Assembly: GCF_021462505.1 (NCBI RefSeq)
Contig: NZ_JAKEDV010000010.1
Coordinates: 1 to 64,000 of the forward strand
Source of the DNA: Thermus brockianus
GTDB lineage: Bacteria; Deinococcota; Deinococci; Deinococcales; Thermaceae
Length of the DNA: 64,000 nucleotides
Direction of reading: 5' to 3'
Shown: positions 45,953 to 57,745 of the stretch, one piece after another
How the letters are laid out: each line of letters starts with the position of its first letter
How positions within the stretch are numbered: position 1 is the first letter of the stretch
The notes under the pieces: model-generated
Database searches by the model: none
What the model was told of the DNA's origin: nothing
Seen by the model: the letters and a program-made list of their open reading frames with translations, nothing else
Program-made: the position numbers and the translations under genes

Positions 45953-48312
45953 GCTTCACCTCCTGTGGGGACCAGGATTTTGGCCTCCAACCTTCTAGCG
46001 GCGAAGGGACCCAGGGCGGAGAGGTAGTAAAGGCCCTTGGGCACGTCCTCCCGGTGGACCACCCGGGCCTTTTGCGGGCCTAGGGGGGTTTCCACCTCCA
46101 CCAAGGCCCCGTCTAAGAGGGCCTCGAGGCGGGCCGTTTCCGGGTGGACCCAAAGCTCGGGGGAGGCGGCCTCCTTCGCCTTGCCCACGGCCTGGTGGGC
46201 CTTCCACATGGTGGGGCGCAGGTAGAGGTTGCCCTTTTCCTCCTTGGGCCTGAGGGCTTTGGTGCGGAAGGGGTAAAGGCCCATGGCCTCGGGCACCTTC
46301 TTGGCCTTAAGCTCCCGCTCGGCCTCCAGGTGGAGCCGGAAGGGAGGCCGCACCCCCAGGGCCTCCGCCAGGAGGGCGAGGACCTGGAGGGCCCCTTCCG
46401 CCTCCCCGTTCTCCATGGGGGCGGGGGAGAGGGGAAGGACGCGGCCTTCCAGGTTCAGGATGTGCCCCCGCTTCTCGTAGAAGGTGGGGGCGGGCAGGAC
46501 CACGTGGGCGTAGCGCTCGGCCAGGGGGTGGAGGTGGCTTAGGTGCAGGACCACGAAGCGCTTCCCCTTGAGGGCCTCCTCCGGGGGCACGAAGCCGTAG
46601 TAGGCGTAGGGGGCCCCGGGCTCGTCCCAGGCGGCCCCCTTCTCCTTGGGCCAGACCCCCATGGCCTCGAGGCCCCGGGCGTTGGCGGCGGGGGTCATGG
46701 CGAGGACCTTGGCCCCCTTGCGCTCGGCGAGGAGCCTGGCCCGTTCCGCCGCCACCGCGTCCTGCAGGACCCCCGCCCCCAGGATGAGCACGGGGCGCTC
46801 GGCCCGCTCAAAGGCCTCCTTGGCTTGCCGCACCGCCTCGCTTCCCTCCTTCTCCCCCAGGAGGGCGAGGAGGATCTCCCGCTCCTCCCCGGGGGCGTGC
46901 ACCTCCTGGATGGCGGCCCAGCGCATGAGGGGGGCGCGGTAGGGGGCGAAGAGGGCCATCTTGTCCTTCCTGCGGGGCATCCTTTCCTTGATCTGCAGGT
47001 CGGCGAAGGGGGTGCCGTGGCTAAAGCGGTAGGGGGGCTTGAGGTCCCGCACGAACTCGGAGAGGCGGAGGTGGAGGATGGGGGCCTCCTCCGTGGGGTC
47101 CCCGAGGACCAGGGCGAAGTCCGCCCGGAGAAGGTCCTCCAGGGTGGCGGCGGGGTAGAGGCTTGCCGGGGCGGCGGTGCGGCCCTGGAAGTCCAGGTGG
47201 GGCGTGGAGAGGACCCGGGCCAGCTCGGCGGCCATGAGGCCCTCCTCGAGGGTGGCGTCCCCCGCGAGGTAAAGCCCCACCTCCTCCCCCTTGGCCCCTT
47301 TCAGGCCCTCCTTCAGGGCGAGGAAGGCCTCCTCCCAGGTGGCCTCCACAAGCCTCCCCTCCTTGCGCACCAGGGGGGTCTTGAGGCGGCGGGTGTCCGC
47401 CCACTCGTGGCCGAACCGGCCCGCATCGCAGAGCCAGATCTCGTTGACCTCGGGCACCTCCCGGGCGCGGATGCGCAAAAGCTCCCCGCTCCGGGTATCC
47501 GCCGTGATGCCGCACCCCACGGGGCAGAGGGCGCAGGTGGTGGGGGTTTCCTCCATCTCCCAGTTGCGGGCGCGGAAGCGGGCGGTGAGGTCCAAAAGGG
47601 CCCCCACGGGGCAGATGTCCGTGATGTTCCCGGAAAAGCCCGAGGGGAGGCCGAAGTCCAGGGTGCCGATGAAGGTGTGCACCCCCCGCTCAATGAAGTC
47701 CAGGACCTCGTCCCCGGGGACCTCCTCAAAGTAGCGCACGCACCGCTTGCAGTGGATGCACCGCTCCCGGTCCAGGATCACGAAGGGGGAGAGGGGGTGG
47801 TGCTTGTCCTCGTGGCGGCGGGTGAACTCAAAGCGGGTGTAGACGGGAAGCTCCAAGGGGTCTTTTTGGTAGTACTTCTCGTAGAGCCCGTACTCCACCG
47901 TGCGGTCCTGGAGCTCGCAGGCCCCTCCCTTGTCGCAGGTGGGGCAGTCCAGGGGGTGGTTGAGGAGGGTAAACTCCACCATCCCCGCCTGGGCCTCCCG
48001 CACCACCTCGGAAAGGGTGTCCACCACCATGCCCTCGGCCACGGCGGTGACGCAGCTTGCCGCCAGTTTGGGTTGCCACTGGATCTCGGGCTCGCCCTTT
48101 TCGTTCAAGAGGGGCTTCCCGTCGGGGCCCCGCTTGGGCAGGCCGATGCGCACCAGGCACATGCGGCAGGCCCCGATGGGGGAGAGGTGCTTTTCCGAGC
48201 AGAAAAGGGGGACGTCGTACCCCGCATGGAAGACAGCGTCCATAACGCTCGTCCCCGGGGGCACTTCCACCACGCGGTCGTTGACCTTGACCCTAACCAC
48301 CTTCACCTCCAA
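45949..48312 (-). CDS. nuoG: NADH-quinone oxidoreductase subunit G (Nqo3)
   Basis: This largest peripheral subunit (787 residues) carries a [2Fe-2S] cluster ([15 protein letters not shown], then CVTA) and the N5-type HxxxCxxC motif ([14 protein letters not shown]). A ferredoxin motif, [16 protein letters not shown], is also present. The extra CALCPVGCG motif for cluster N7 is kept as in Thermus and E. coli. The C-terminal half is a molybdopterin-oxidoreductase-like domain without cofactor. It overlaps nqo1 by 10 bases. Confidence 0.97.
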   Translation of the reverse strand: MEVKVVRVKVNDRVVEVPPGTSVMDAVFHAGYDVPLFCSEKHLSPIGACRMCLVRIGLPKRGPDGKPLLNEKGEPEIQWQPKLAASCVTAVAEGMVVDTLSEVVREAQAGMVEFTLLNHPLDCPTCDKGGACELQDRTVEYGLYEKYYQKDPLELPVYTRFEFTRRHEDKHHPLSPFVILDRERCIHCKRCVRYFEEVPGDEVLDFIERGVHTFIGTLDFGLPSGFSGNITDICPVGALLDLTARFRARNWEMEETPTTCALCPVGCGITADTRSGELLRIRAREVPEVNEIWLCDAGRFGHEWADTRRLKTPLVRKEGRLVEATWEEAFLALKEGLKGAKGEEVGLYLAGDATLEEGLMAAELARVLSTPHLDFQGRTAAPASLYPAATLEDLLRADFALVLGDPTEEAPILHLRLSEFVRDLKPPYRFSHGTPFADLQIKERMPRRKDKMALFAPYRAPLMRWAAIQEVHAPGEEREILLALLGEKEGSEAVRQAKEAFERAERPVLILGAGVLQDAVAAERARLLAERKGAKVLAMTPAANARGLEAMGVWPKEKGAAWDEPGAPYAYYGFVPPEEALKGKRFVVLHLSHLHPLAERYAHVVLPAPTFYEKRGHILNLEGRVLPLSPAPMENGEAEGALQVLALLAEALGVRPPFRLHLEAERELKAKKVPEAMGLYPFRTKALRPKEEKGNLYLRPTMWKAHQAVGKAKEAASPELWVHPETARLEALLDGALVEVETPLGPQKARVVHREDVPKGLYYLSALGPFAARRLEAKILVPTGGEA

Positions 48313-49616
48313 AGGCTCGGCCTAGGCACGGGGCGTTTCTCCCGGGCCAGGGCGAGGTACTGGTCCTTGAAGTGCTTCAAGGAGCCTTTCACCGGCCAGA
48401 CGGCGGCGTCCGCCAAGGGGCAGAAGCTCCGGCCCTCAATGAGGGGAAGGAGGGCTTCCAGGGTTTCCACGTCCTTCTCCTCCCCTTGCCCCGTGCCGAT
48501 TTTGGCGAAGAGGTTCACCATGAACCCCGCCACCCCTTCCCGGCACGGCGTGCACTTGCCGCAGGACTCGTGGGCGTAGAAGCGGGTCACGTTCCACATG
48601 GCGTCCACCATGCTCACCCGCTCGGGGATGAGGATCACCCCCCCGGTGCCCAGCATGGAGCCCTTGGCCTGCAGGTGCTCGTAGCTCATGGGGGTATCCA
48701 GAACCTCGTCCGTGAAGGGCAAGGGTGGGGTGGAGGACCCGCCGGGGATGAGGGCCTGGATGGGCTCCAAGGGTCCCCCCGCCCACTCGTAGATGAGCTC
48801 CCGCAGGGTGGTGCCCATGGGAAGCTCGTAGACCCCGGGGCGCCGCACGGGGCCGGAGATCTGGTAGAGCTTCATCCCCTTGGACTGCTCCGTGCCCATC
48901 TGGGCGAACCAGTCCGCCCCCCGTTCCAGGATGGGGACCACCGAGGCCAGGGTTTCCACGTTGTTGATGGTGGTGGGTTTGCCCCAAAGCCCCGCCTGGG
49001 CGGGGAAGGGGGGCTTGAGGCGGGGGTTGGCCCGAAGGCCTTCCAAGGAGTTCATGAGGGCGGTCTCCTCCCCGCAGATGTAGGCCCCCGCCCCGCGGTG
49101 CACGTGGACGTCAAAGGAGAAGTCCGTGCCGAAGAGGTTTGGCCCCAGATAGCCCCGGGCCCTGGCCTCCCGGATGGCGGCCTCGAGGCGGTCCGCCGCC
49201 CGCCGGTACTCCCCCCGCACGTAGATGTAGCCCACCGTGGCCCGGATGGCGTAGCCGGCGATGATCATCCCCTCTAGGAGGAGGTGGGGGACGTCCTCCA
49301 GGATGTAGCGGTCCTTGAAGCTACCGGGCTCGGACTCGTCGGCGTTGCAGATGAGGTAGTGCTGTTGCCCGTCCTTGGGCATGAAGCTCCACTTAAGCCC
49401 CGTGGGAAAGCCCGCCCCGCCCCGGCCCCGTAGCCCCGAGCGCTTCACCTCCTCTATGACCTCTTCCGGGGTCTTCTCCTTTAGGACCCGCTTGGCCGTC
49501 TCGTATCCCCCGTGCTTCAGGTAGTAGTCCAGGGTCCAGCTGCCCTCCTTGCCCACGTGGGCGTAGAGGGTGCGTTCAAACCGGGGGTCTTTTCCGGAAA
49601 CGATGGGCCCGGTCAT
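48303..49616 (-). CDS. nuoF: NADH-quinone oxidoreductase subunit F (Nqo1)
   Basis: This subunit binds NADH and FMN and the first [4Fe-4S] cluster. The 437-residue product has [16 protein letters not shown] (FMN/NADH loop), [32 protein letters not shown] and [12 protein letters not shown] for cluster N3. The start at 49616 (MTGPIVSG) matches the T. thermophilus protein; the longer in-frame ATG at 49646 lies inside nqo2. Confidence 0.97.
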   Translation of the reverse strand: MTGPIVSGKDPRFERTLYAHVGKEGSWTLDYYLKHGGYETAKRVLKEKTPEEVIEEVKRSGLRGRGGAGFPTGLKWSFMPKDGQQHYLICNADESEPGSFKDRYILEDVPHLLLEGMIIAGYAIRATVGYIYVRGEYRRAADRLEAAIREARARGYLGPNLFGTDFSFDVHVHRGAGAYICGEETALMNSLEGLRANPRLKPPFPAQAGLWGKPTTINNVETLASVVPILERGADWFAQMGTEQSKGMKLYQISGPVRRPGVYELPMGTTLRELIYEWAGGPLEPIQALIPGGSSTPPLPFTDEVLDTPMSYEHLQAKGSMLGTGGVILIPERVSMVDAMWNVTRFYAHESCGKCTPCREGVAGFMVNLFAKIGTGQGEEKDVETLEALLPLIEGRSFCPLADAAVWPVKGSLKHFKDQYLALAREKRPVPRPSLWR

Positions 49617-50158
49617 ACCTCCACCTCGTGCACGTGGTGGCCGCACCGGCCGGGAAGCTCAATCTCCTCAAGCCGCTTCCCCGCCTTCAGGCCCTCCAAA
49701 AGGGCCTGAAGCCTGGCCCGGGTCACGCACTCCACGTAGGGCTCGTCGTTCACCTGGACCACGGGGGCGGTGTGGCAGCTTCCCAGGCACTCCACCTTCT
49801 GCACGCTAAAGAGCCCGTCCGGGGTCACCTCCCCGGGGCCGATGCCCAGGGTTTCCGTGAGGTAGTCCCAAAGCTCGTCCGCCCCGGCGAGCTTGCAGCT
49901 TAGCGTGGCGCAGACCTGCAGGTGGTACCGCCCCGTGGGCACGAACTGGTAGTAGGAGTAGAAGCTCGCCACCCCCATGACCTCCGTGGGGGTGGTGCCC
50001 ACCAGGCGGGCGATCTCCTCTACCCGTTCGGGGCGGATCCAGCCCTCCTCCTGCTGCACCCGCCTTAAAAGGGGCATGATGGCCGCCCGCCGCCCCTCGG
50101 GCGGGTACTTGGCGAAGGTTTCCTCCAGGAAGTCCTGCTTGTCGTCAAAGAAGCCCAT
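49613..50158 (-). CDS. nuoE: NADH-quinone oxidoreductase subunit E (Nqo2)
   Basis: This 181-residue thioredoxin-like subunit binds the off-path [2Fe-2S] cluster N1a through [10 protein letters not shown] and [10 protein letters not shown]. An N-terminal helical bundle precedes it. It starts nine bases after nqo4. Confidence 0.97.
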   Translation of the reverse strand: MGFFDDKQDFLEETFAKYPPEGRRAAIMPLLRRVQQEEGWIRPERVEEIARLVGTTPTEVMGVASFYSYYQFVPTGRYHLQVCATLSCKLAGADELWDYLTETLGIGPGEVTPDGLFSVQKVECLGSCHTAPVVQVNDEPYVECVTRARLQALLEGLKAGKRLEEIELPGRCGHHVHEVEV

Positions 50159-50167
50159 CTTCCCTCC

Positions 50168-51385
50168 TTAGCGGTCCACGTCGCCCATGACCGGGTCCAG
50201 GCTGGCGATGATGGCCACCAGGTCCGGCACCTGCTCGCCTTTGGAGGCGTAGGGCAGGCTTTGCAGGTTGACAAAGCTGGGGGCCCGCACCTTCACCCGG
50301 TAGGGCATGCTTCCGCCGTCGGAAACGATGTAGTAGCCGAGCTCCCCCCGGGCCGACTCCGTGGGGACGTACACCTCGCCCTTGGGGGGGTGGAAGCCTT
50401 CGGTGTAGTGCTTGAAGTGGTAGATGACCGCCTCCATGGAGGTTTCCAGGAGGTGGCGGGGGGGTGGGGTGATCTGGGGGTTGGGGTCGCGGACGGGCCC
50501 GGGCTCGAGGCGCTCCAGGGCCTGCCGGATGATCTTCACCGACTCCCGCATCTCCCGGATGCGGATGATCATCCGGTCAAACACGTCCCCATGCTCGCCC
50601 AGGGGCACGTCAAACTGGTAGGTCTCGTACCCGGCGTAGGGGTAGGCCTTCCGCACGTCGTAGTTCACCCCGCTCGCCCGCAAGGAGCCCCCGGTGAGGC
50701 CCAGGTTGATGGCCACCTCGGGGGGGATCACCCCCACGCCCCGCGCCCTTTCGTAGAAGATGGGGCTTTCGGCGAAGAGGGCCTCGTACTCGTCAATGCG
50801 GTGGGGCATGACCTCCAGGAACTTCTTGAGCTCGGGGACGAACTCCTCGGGCAGGTCCTCCTTGACCCCGCCGATGCGGATGTAGTTGTGGTGGAAGCGT
50901 TGGCCCGTGACCCACTCAAAGAGGTCCAGGATGGTTTCCCGCTCGCGGAAGGCGTAGAAGAAGGGGGTGAGGGCCCCGAGGTCCAAAAGGCCCGTGCCCA
51001 GGAAGACCAAGTGGCTCGCCAGGCGGGAAAGCTCGTTGAGGATGATGCGGATGGTCTGGGCCCGAGGGGGGACCACCGCCCCCACCAGCTTCTCCGCCGC
51101 CAGGGCGTAGGCCAGGTCGTGGGCAAAGGAGTGGAGGTAGTCCATCCGGGGCGTATACGTGATGACCTGCGTATACGTCCGGTTCTCCATGTTCTTCTCA
51201 AAGCCCGTGTGGAGGTAGCCGATGTGGGGGACGAGGTCCAAGACCTCCTCGCCCGAGAGCGTCACCACCACCCGCAAGACCCCGTGGGTGGAGGGGTGCT
51301 GCGGGCCCACGTTCAGGGTCATGACCTCGGTGCGGAGCTCTTTGGGCTCCTCCAGGGTTTCCACCGGGTCCAGGTAGTCCTTCAT
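50168..51385 (-). CDS. nuoD: NADH-quinone oxidoreductase subunit D (Nqo4)
   Basis: This 49-kDa subunit shapes the quinone site with Nqo6 and is related to NiFe-hydrogenase large subunits. The 405-residue product has [20 protein letters not shown] with the quinone-binding His, [18 protein letters not shown], and a C-terminal [14 protein letters not shown]. The ATG at 51385 overlaps the nqo5 stop by four bases. Confidence 0.97.
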   Translation of the reverse strand: MKDYLDPVETLEEPKELRTEVMTLNVGPQHPSTHGVLRVVVTLSGEEVLDLVPHIGYLHTGFEKNMENRTYTQVITYTPRMDYLHSFAHDLAYALAAEKLVGAVVPPRAQTIRIILNELSRLASHLVFLGTGLLDLGALTPFFYAFRERETILDLFEWVTGQRFHHNYIRIGGVKEDLPEEFVPELKKFLEVMPHRIDEYEALFAESPIFYERARGVGVIPPEVAINLGLTGGSLRASGVNYDVRKAYPYAGYETYQFDVPLGEHGDVFDRMIIRIREMRESVKIIRQALERLEPGPVRDPNPQITPPPRHLLETSMEAVIYHFKHYTEGFHPPKGEVYVPTESARGELGYYIVSDGGSMPYRVKVRAPSFVNLQSLPYASKGEQVPDLVAIIASLDPVMGDVDR

Positions 51386-52002
51386 TTGACCTCCTTGGCC
51401 TTGGTCAGGTCGGCCCAAAGGGACCGGTAGCCCTTGCGGCTACCCCCCTTGTAGAGGGTGAGGCCGGGGTTCTTGCCGGTGATGGCCGCCCGGAACTCGC
51501 TCGGCACGATGAAGCGCCCCTCGCGGAAGAGGGTGGGGGTTTCCCCCAGGGGGAAGTCCTTGCGCAAGGGGTGGCCCTCGAGGTCCTCCGGGGTGAGGAT
51601 CTTGCGCAGGTCGGGGTGCCCCTCAAAGACGATGCCGAACATGTCGTAGACCTCCCTTTCCAGGAAGTTGGCGCTCCCCCAGAGGTCGGTCACCGTGGGC
51701 AGCCTGGGGTCCTTCTCCGGCACGTAGACCCGGACGAAGAAGCGGCTCCCATCCCCGTCCTTCCACCCCGGCAGGGAGACGAGCTCGTAGACCACGGCGA
51801 AGCGCTCGGGGCGGGGGTCGGGGTATTCCAGGTAGTCTATGCCCACGATGTCCGCCAGGTAGTTGAAGCCCATCTCCTTGTACCGGGCCATCTCCCCTTT
51901 GAAGGCCTCGCGGGGCAGGACCACCCAGAGGTTGCCGAGGCCGTTGTCCTCCACGGGGTAGCCCTTGGCCCGGGCATCGTCTAAAACGCTATGAAGCCGC
52001 AC
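51382..52002 (-). CDS. nuoC: NADH-quinone oxidoreductase subunit C (Nqo5)
   Basis: This 206-residue peripheral subunit has the 30-kDa signature [13 protein letters not shown] and [41 protein letters not shown]. It supports Nqo4 in the connecting module. It starts three bases after nqo6. Confidence 0.97.
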   Translation of the reverse strand: MRLHSVLDDARAKGYPVEDNGLGNLWVVLPREAFKGEMARYKEMGFNYLADIVGIDYLEYPDPRPERFAVVYELVSLPGWKDGDGSRFFVRVYVPEKDPRLPTVTDLWGSANFLEREVYDMFGIVFEGHPDLRKILTPEDLEGHPLRKDFPLGETPTLFREGRFIVPSEFRAAITGKNPGLTLYKGGSRKGYRSLWADLTKAKEVK

Positions 52003-52005
52003 GCT

Positions 52006-52551
52006 TCACCCCCTTGCCCGCTGCCAAGCGGCCACGGGCGGAAGCTTCCGCCCCTTCTCGTCGTAGGCCTGGCCGCGGACCTTCTTCTGGAGTTGCATCA
52101 CGGCGTAGATGAGGGCCTCGGGGCGCGGGGGGCAACCCGGCACGTACACGTCCACGGGCACCACGGAGTCCACGTTCTGCACGATGGCGTAGTTGTTGAA
52201 CATCCCCCCAGAGCTGGCGCAGGCTCCCATGGAGATCACCCACTTGGGGTCGGGCATCTGCTCCCAGACCCGGCGCATCACCGGGGCCATCTTCTTGGAT
52301 AGCCGCCCGGCCACGATCATCACGTCCGCCTGGCGGGGGCTTGCCCGGAAGACCTCGCTGCCGAAGCGGGCGAGGTCGTTGCGGGCGTCGGTGGAGGCCA
52401 TCATCTCAATGGCGCAACAGGCGAGGCCGAAGGTGGCGGGCCACAGGGAGTTGGACCTCCCCCAGGCCACCAGCTTCTCCAAGGTGGTGAAGAGGATCCC
52501 CTCCCGCTCTAACTCCTGGACGTCCCGTTCAAACAGGTCCTTCAATGCCAC
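52006..52551 (-). CDS. nuoB: NADH-quinone oxidoreductase subunit B (Nqo6)
   Basis: This 181-residue subunit holds terminal cluster N2, which reduces the quinone. The ligands are the adjacent cysteines in [10 protein letters not shown], Cys in [10 protein letters not shown] and Cys in [11 protein letters not shown]. The GTG start at 52551 gives the exact T. thermophilus length and overlaps the nqo7 end by 10 bases. Confidence 0.97.
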   Translation of the reverse strand: MALKDLFERDVQELEREGILFTTLEKLVAWGRSNSLWPATFGLACCAIEMMASTDARNDLARFGSEVFRASPRQADVMIVAGRLSKKMAPVMRRVWEQMPDPKWVISMGACASSGGMFNNYAIVQNVDSVVPVDVYVPGCPPRPEALIYAVMQLQKKVRGQAYDEKGRKLPPVAAWQRARG

Positions 52552-52901
52552 CGCATCACCCCCTTCCACCACTCGTAGAGGAAGCCCACGAAGAGGAGCA
52601 GGGTGAAGGCCAAGACCCCCAGGAAGCCCCACAGCCCAAGCCCCCCAGCGCTCACGGCGTAGGGCCAGAGGAAGGCCACCTCCACGTCAAAGAGGATGAA
52701 GAGCATGGCCACCACGTAGAAGTGGATGGGAAAGCGCTTCACCTCTCCCGCAGGGTCGTTCCCCGACTCGTAGGGCATGAGCTTGGCCCTGCCCGGCTTC
52801 TTGGGGCCAAGAAGAGCCCCCACCACCAGGGCCGCCACCCCGATGAAGAGGGCCACCCCTAGGTAGATGAGGACGTTCACGTACTCCGCGATCGGCGCCA
52901 A
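52542..52901 (-). CDS. nuoA: NADH-quinone oxidoreductase subunit A (Nqo7)
   Basis: This 119-residue membrane subunit has three helices and the conserved loop [16 protein letters not shown] next to the quinone entry. It is the first gene of the 14-gene operon. The start is TTG, backed by an AAAGGAGGGG ribosome-binding site at 52905-52914 on the minus strand, so the rare codon is compensated. Confidence 0.96.
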   Translation of the reverse strand: MAPIAEYVNVLIYLGVALFIGVAALVVGALLGPKKPGRAKLMPYESGNDPAGEVKRFPIHFYVVAMLFILFDVEVAFLWPYAVSAGGLGLWGFLGVLAFTLLLFVGFLYEWWKGVMRWH

Positions 52902-52929
52902 GGTCCCCTCCTTTCGTGCATCTCTTCAC

Positions 52930-52985
52930 GAGGCGGGGACCCAAAACCCCACGAAGCCCCGCCTCATTTCCCGCCCATCTTACCA
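52930..52985 (-). promoter_or_regulatory. nqo operon promoter (extended -10) and 5' leader hairpin
   Basis: On the minus strand TGGTAAGAT at 52977-52985 is an extended -10; a -35 is poor. Just downstream, GAGGCGGGG and CCCCGCCTC (52930-52938 and 52957-52965) form a 9-bp stem with an 18-base loop, near the 5' end of the predicted mRNA and about 30 bases before the TTG start. It may stabilise the long transcript or be a regulatory leader. Confidence 0.45.
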
Positions 52986-53067
52986 CCCCTTGACCGGGGC
53001 AAGAGGGAGGAGCTACACCAAGGGTAGATTAAACAGTGTAATGTCCTTCCATATCCCTTTGGGAAAA

Positions 53068-54621
<1,554 letters not shown>

Positions 54622-54625
<4 letters not shown>

Positions 54626-55269
54626 CCCTTGAGCAGGGCCCGAAGCTCCCCGTAGAGGCGCTTGGTTTCCTCGGGGGTCTTGCCGTAGCCCCCGTATTTG
54701 GTGACGATCTTGGCTGCCTCCTTCCCCAAGCCCTTCTCCTTTAGGCGCTCCAGGAGCTGGTCAATGAGGCGGTAAGCCTCGGGTTTTTCCTCTTCCTCGG
54801 GTTCGCCCGTTTCCGCCTCCAGGGGTTCGGGAAGCTTGGGCGGGGTGAAGCGGCCCTTTTCCGGGTCATAGTCCACCCACTGCTTCTCCAGGCGGTACAG
54901 GTAGCGCCCCACGCCGAACTTCACCGCTGCCCGCTTGAGGGCGTCGGAGAAGGCGGCCTTGAGGGAGTCGCCCTCGCCCACGTCCTCCTTGGTGACCCCG
55001 AGGACCGTGAGGCGGCACTTCACCTCGCAAAGCCGCTCCCGGCGCTCGCCCCGCTCGTCCCGGACCACCCTTTCTTGGTCGGCGAGGACCTCGTAGCTGT
55101 CGTGCCACCCCTCGGGCCCCACCACCCGGTCCAGGCGGTCCAAGACGGTGCGGGCGTCCACGTAGGGGACCACCAAGGCCCGCCTCCGGTCCTTGGAGAG
55201 GGCTTCTATGCGCCACTGCACCTCGGAGGGGGGAAAGGGTTCCGCCAGTTTACGCCAAACTTCGTCCAC
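54622..55269 (-). CDS. ddrA: Rad52/22-family DNA-end protein, DdrA-like
   Basis: The 215-residue product has the Rad52/Rad22 core: VPYVDARTVLDRLDRVVGPEGWHDSYEV, then CRLTVLG and DVGEGDSLKAAFSDALKRAAVKFGVGRYLY. An acidic linker (about 135-155) and a lysine-rich helical tail follow. In Deinococcus DdrA binds 3' single-stranded ends and protects them after irradiation or desiccation. The start is GTG, with TACACT six bases upstream and no spaced ribosome-binding site. It opens the operon with the phosphoesterase and ksgA genes. The symbol is given by family resemblance. Confidence 0.82.
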
Positions 55270-55275
55270 CTTTTA

Positions 55276-55281
55276 AGTGTA
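55276..55281 (-). promoter_or_regulatory. -10-like TACACT, 6 bases before the DdrA-like gene
   Basis: On the minus strand TACACT is followed by TAAAAG and the GTG at 55269. This fits a leaderless transcript. No -35 is seen. Confidence 0.45.
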
Positions 55282-55319
55282 CTTTAGGTGGCTCTCACGG
55301 ACGAGGGGCGGGGTGGGGG

Positions 55320-55325
55320 TATCCT
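55320..55325 (+). promoter_or_regulatory. -10-like TATCCT, 6 bases before the small secreted protein gene
   Basis: TATCCT is followed by TGGGGT and the ATG at 55332, with no Shine-Dalgarno sequence at normal distance. Confidence 0.45.
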
Positions 55326-55331
55326 TGGGGT

Positions 55332-55670
55332 ATGCGGAGATGGTTGGCCCTTTCCCTCCTGTTGGTTCCGGCGGTGGCCCTCGAGGTGCGCATCACCGCC
55401 AACCTCACCCTGGACCTCTTTCCCCAGGCGGTGGTGGTGGAGCGGGTGGTGGAGCCCCAGGGGATTCTGGTGGTGTACAACGCTTCCCGGGCGGAAGCGG
55501 TCTTCCGCTACCACGACGAGGACCTGCGCCGCCGGGGCTGGGTGCGCACCAAGTACGAGGTGAAGAAAAACGAGTGGAAGGCGGAGTACCGCAAAGGCAA
55601 GGCCAAGGCCACCCTTTCCGTCAAGGACAAGAAGGGCCGGGTGGAGGTGCGCCTCAAGGAAGGGGACTAG
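55332..55670 (+). CDS. Small secreted protein, unknown
   Basis: The 112-residue product starts with a signal peptide (MRRWLALSLLLVPAVALEV) likely cut near residue 17. The mature part is a predicted beta-rich stretch followed by a very lysine/arginine-rich segment (TKYEVKKNEWKAEYRKGKAKATL). It has no cysteine. I recognise no family. It stands alone between the DdrA-like gene and the tRNA. Confidence 0.6.
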   Translation: MRRWLALSLLLVPAVALEVRITANLTLDLFPQAVVVERVVEPQGILVVYNASRAEAVFRYHDEDLRRRGWVRTKYEVKKNEWKAEYRKGKAKATLSVKDKKGRVEVRLKEGD

Positions 55671-55696
55671 ACAAGCATCCTGGCCCCCGCTACCAT
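55668..55696 (+). promoter_or_regulatory. Promoter of tRNA-Ala
   Basis: TAGACA (55668-55673) and TACCAT (55691-55696) are separated by 17 bases. The predicted start is near 55703, about five bases before the mature tRNA. The -35 overlaps the stop codon of the preceding gene. Confidence 0.65.
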
Positions 55697-55707
55697 ATAG
55701 GGCGCAT

Positions 55708-55783
55708 GGGGCCGTGGCGCAGCTGGGAGCGCGCCTGAATCGCACTCAGGAGGTCACGGGTTCGAGTCCCGTCGGCTCCACCA
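55708..55783 (+). tRNA. tRNA-Ala, anticodon CGC
   Basis: A complete 76-base cloverleaf is present: acceptor GGGGCCG pairs with CGGCTCC, D stem GCGC/GCGC, anticodon stem CCTGA/TCAGG with loop ATCGCAC, and T arm ACGGG-TTCGAGT-CCCGT. The encoded CCA end is at 55781-55783. The anticodon at 55741-55743 is CGC, reading GCG. The G3-U70 wobble pair, the alanine identity element, is present. Confidence 0.96.
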
Positions 55784-55796
55784 TCGGCTGAGTCCA

Positions 55797-55820
55797 AACC
55801 CCCGGGAAGCCCCGGGGGTT
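55797..55820. terminator. Hairpin between tRNA-Ala and the convergent TPR gene
   Basis: AACCCCCGGG (55797-55806) and CCCGGGGGTT (55811-55820) pair perfectly across a 4-base loop. It lies 14 bases after the tRNA and 12 bases from the stop of the convergent gene, so it may serve both. The U-tract in the plus direction is short. Confidence 0.6.
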
Positions 55821-55831
55821 GGCCTTTCGGT

Positions 55832-57733
55832 TTAGGGATTGGGCTCCGAGGAGCCGAGAAGCCAGTTCACAAAGGCATTCACCACGTCGTTCTCTGCCAG
55901 GAGTTCGGGATTTTCCACCACCGCCTCAAAGAAGGCCCGCACCCCCGCAAGCCCGGGGTCTCGGAGCGCTTCCTGGACGCTTTTCCCCGCATAGGGGCCC
56001 GCCTTCAGGGGGGTGGTGAGGCGGCTTCCGGTGGCCAGGGGAGCGGCTTCCCTGAGGGCCTCGAGGGTCCTTTCCAAGAGAAGCTCCTCCCCCTTTTCCC
56101 CCAGGGCCTCCTTGGGGCTCAGGAGGGGTTGGCCCGAGAGGTCCCGCACCTCCAGGCCCAGGGCGTAGAGCCTGCGGGCGAGGCTCGGCGGACCCACCTC
56201 CAGGGGGAGGAGGGCGGCGGCCTCCCCGTAGCGGACCTCCAGGGTGTACCGCCCGGGCTCGGGCGGGGTTACGGCGGGGGCCACCTCCACCAGGGCGGTG
56301 GTAAGGGGAGGGAAGCCCAGGTCCTTCTTTTCCCCTTGGAGGAGCGCGCCTTCCCGGTAGAGGCGGGTTTCCAGGCCCTCCCGCTGGAGGTAGGGGCTAC
56401 CCGTGAGGCGCACCTCGGGGAAGACCGCCTCCCCGGCACGGAAGGGCCGGGCGTCCACGTCCCCCGGGATGAGGGTGAGCTTGAGGACCTGTAGGCCCAC
56501 CCCGCTTTTCTGAAGCCGGGCGAGGGCCCGCTTGGCCGAGGGGACGAGGGGGTGCTTGGGGTGCTGGGCGAGGAAGGCCTGGTAGAGGGGCTTGGCGTCC
56601 AGCCCCACCCGCTCCGCCAGGTAGGCGCGGAAGTAGAGGGCGAGGGGTTCCTGGCGCTCCTCTAGGTCCTTTAGGGCCTCGAGGAAGTCCTCCCCCTCGT
56701 CCAGCCTGAGGGCCCGGTCATAGGCGGCCTTGGCCCCCAGGAAGTCCCCGTGGATGGCCCGGAAGAGCCCCAGGTTGTAGTAGGCGGTGGCGTTGGGGTT
56801 AAGCCCATTGGCCCTTTCCGAGGCCAGGATGGCCCGGGGGAGGTCCCCCGTGAGGTAATAGGCCCAGCCCAGGTTGGTCCAGTAAAGCCAGTAGTCCGGC
56901 CTAAGCTTTAGAGCCCGGAGGAGGGCATCCCGGGCCTCTTCCCCCTTGCCCTCGGCGAAGGCGGCGAAGCTCACCTCCTCCCAGGCCAAGGGGAGCTCGG
57001 GAAAGGCCTGGGCGAGGTTTCTTGCGCTTTCCTTCCAGCGTTCGTCCTCCAGGGCCCGGTAGAGGAGGTGGGCGGCGGTCCTTTCCAGGATGTCCCCCTT
57101 CGCCAGCGCCTCGGCCCGCTTTAGGGCCTCTTCCCGCTTGCCCTCGGCCAGGAGGCGGAAGGCCTCGTAGGCGGGGGGAAGCGTGCCCTGCCAGAGGAGG
57201 AGAAGCCGCTTGGGCAAAACCCCCTCCAAAAGCCCCGCCCCCCGGCCTGCCTTGAGGTCCAGGGCGGACTGGTGCAAGGGGTCAGGGTCCTCGCCTTCCG
57301 CCAGGGCCCTCAGGCGCTCTTCCGGGAGGGAAGGCGGGGGCAGGGGGGCGTACCAGGGGGCGAGGCCCTGGCCCTGGAGCCAGAGCCAGGCGAGTTCGGC
57401 GCTTGGGAAAAGCCCCTCCTTGGCCCCGGCAGGGGTGGCGAGGATGAGCCTCAGGCCCCTTTCCTCTTCCCGGCCGAGGAGCACCCACTCGGCCCCCGTG
57501 GCCGAGAGGGCGAGCCGGGCCCCAGCCCGGGTGTAAAGCCCCCCCGCAAGCTCATAGCTTGCCCGCCAGGGGAGGTCGGGGAGGAGGAGGGCGAGGAGGG
57601 TGGGGGGAGGCGCGTTCAGGCCCTGGGCGAAGGCCTGGGCCAGGGCGTAGCCCCTGGGCCCCTCAAAGGGGAGGACGAGGCCTTGGGCCAGGGCGAGCCC
57701 GAAAAGGAACCAAAGCGCAAGAAGCCGCCGCAT
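55832..57733 (-). CDS. Secreted TPR-repeat protein, unknown
   Basis: The 633-residue product begins with a signal peptide (MRRLLALWFLFGLALAQG) and is probably periplasmic. Residues about 185-410 are TPR-like, including DYWLYWTNLGWAYYLTGDLPRAILASERANGLNPNATAYYNLG. A later part (about 415-525) looks like a beta-sandwich (KLTLIPGDVDARPFRAGEAVFPEVRLTG, PPEPGRYTLEVRYG). It lies nine bases from the glycosyltransferase gene. A role in envelope or pilus assembly is possible but not shown. Confidence 0.65.
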   Translation of the reverse strand: MRRLLALWFLFGLALAQGLVLPFEGPRGYALAQAFAQGLNAPPPTLLALLLPDLPWRASYELAGGLYTRAGARLALSATGAEWVLLGREEERGLRLILATPAGAKEGLFPSAELAWLWLQGQGLAPWYAPLPPPSLPEERLRALAEGEDPDPLHQSALDLKAGRGAGLLEGVLPKRLLLLWQGTLPPAYEAFRLLAEGKREEALKRAEALAKGDILERTAAHLLYRALEDERWKESARNLAQAFPELPLAWEEVSFAAFAEGKGEEARDALLRALKLRPDYWLYWTNLGWAYYLTGDLPRAILASERANGLNPNATAYYNLGLFRAIHGDFLGAKAAYDRALRLDEGEDFLEALKDLEERQEPLALYFRAYLAERVGLDAKPLYQAFLAQHPKHPLVPSAKRALARLQKSGVGLQVLKLTLIPGDVDARPFRAGEAVFPEVRLTGSPYLQREGLETRLYREGALLQGEKKDLGFPPLTTALVEVAPAVTPPEPGRYTLEVRYGEAAALLPLEVGPPSLARRLYALGLEVRDLSGQPLLSPKEALGEKGEELLLERTLEALREAAPLATGSRLTTPLKAGPYAGKSVQEALRDPGLAGVRAFFEAVVENPELLAENDVVNAFVNWLLGSSEPNP

Positions 57734-57739
57734 GGAAGC

Positions 57740-57745
57740 ATTCTA
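57740..57745 (-). promoter_or_regulatory. -10-like TAGAAT, 6 bases before the secreted TPR gene
   Basis: On the minus strand the TAG stop of the upstream glycosyltransferase gene forms the first half of TAGAAT, which is followed by GCTTCC and the ATG at 57733. The spacing is the same as for lysN, fabF and hisC. Confidence 0.45.

Noticed and set aside
46543-48579. A 678-codon open frame on the plus strand
   Set aside because: It lies antisense to nqo3 along its whole length. High-GC codon bias leaves long stop-free antisense frames throughout this window, and the product is low-complexity with no domain.
52988-53015. TTGACC at 52989 as a plus-strand promoter
   Set aside because: There is no good -10 and no gene downstream in that direction; ksgA is on the opposite strand.
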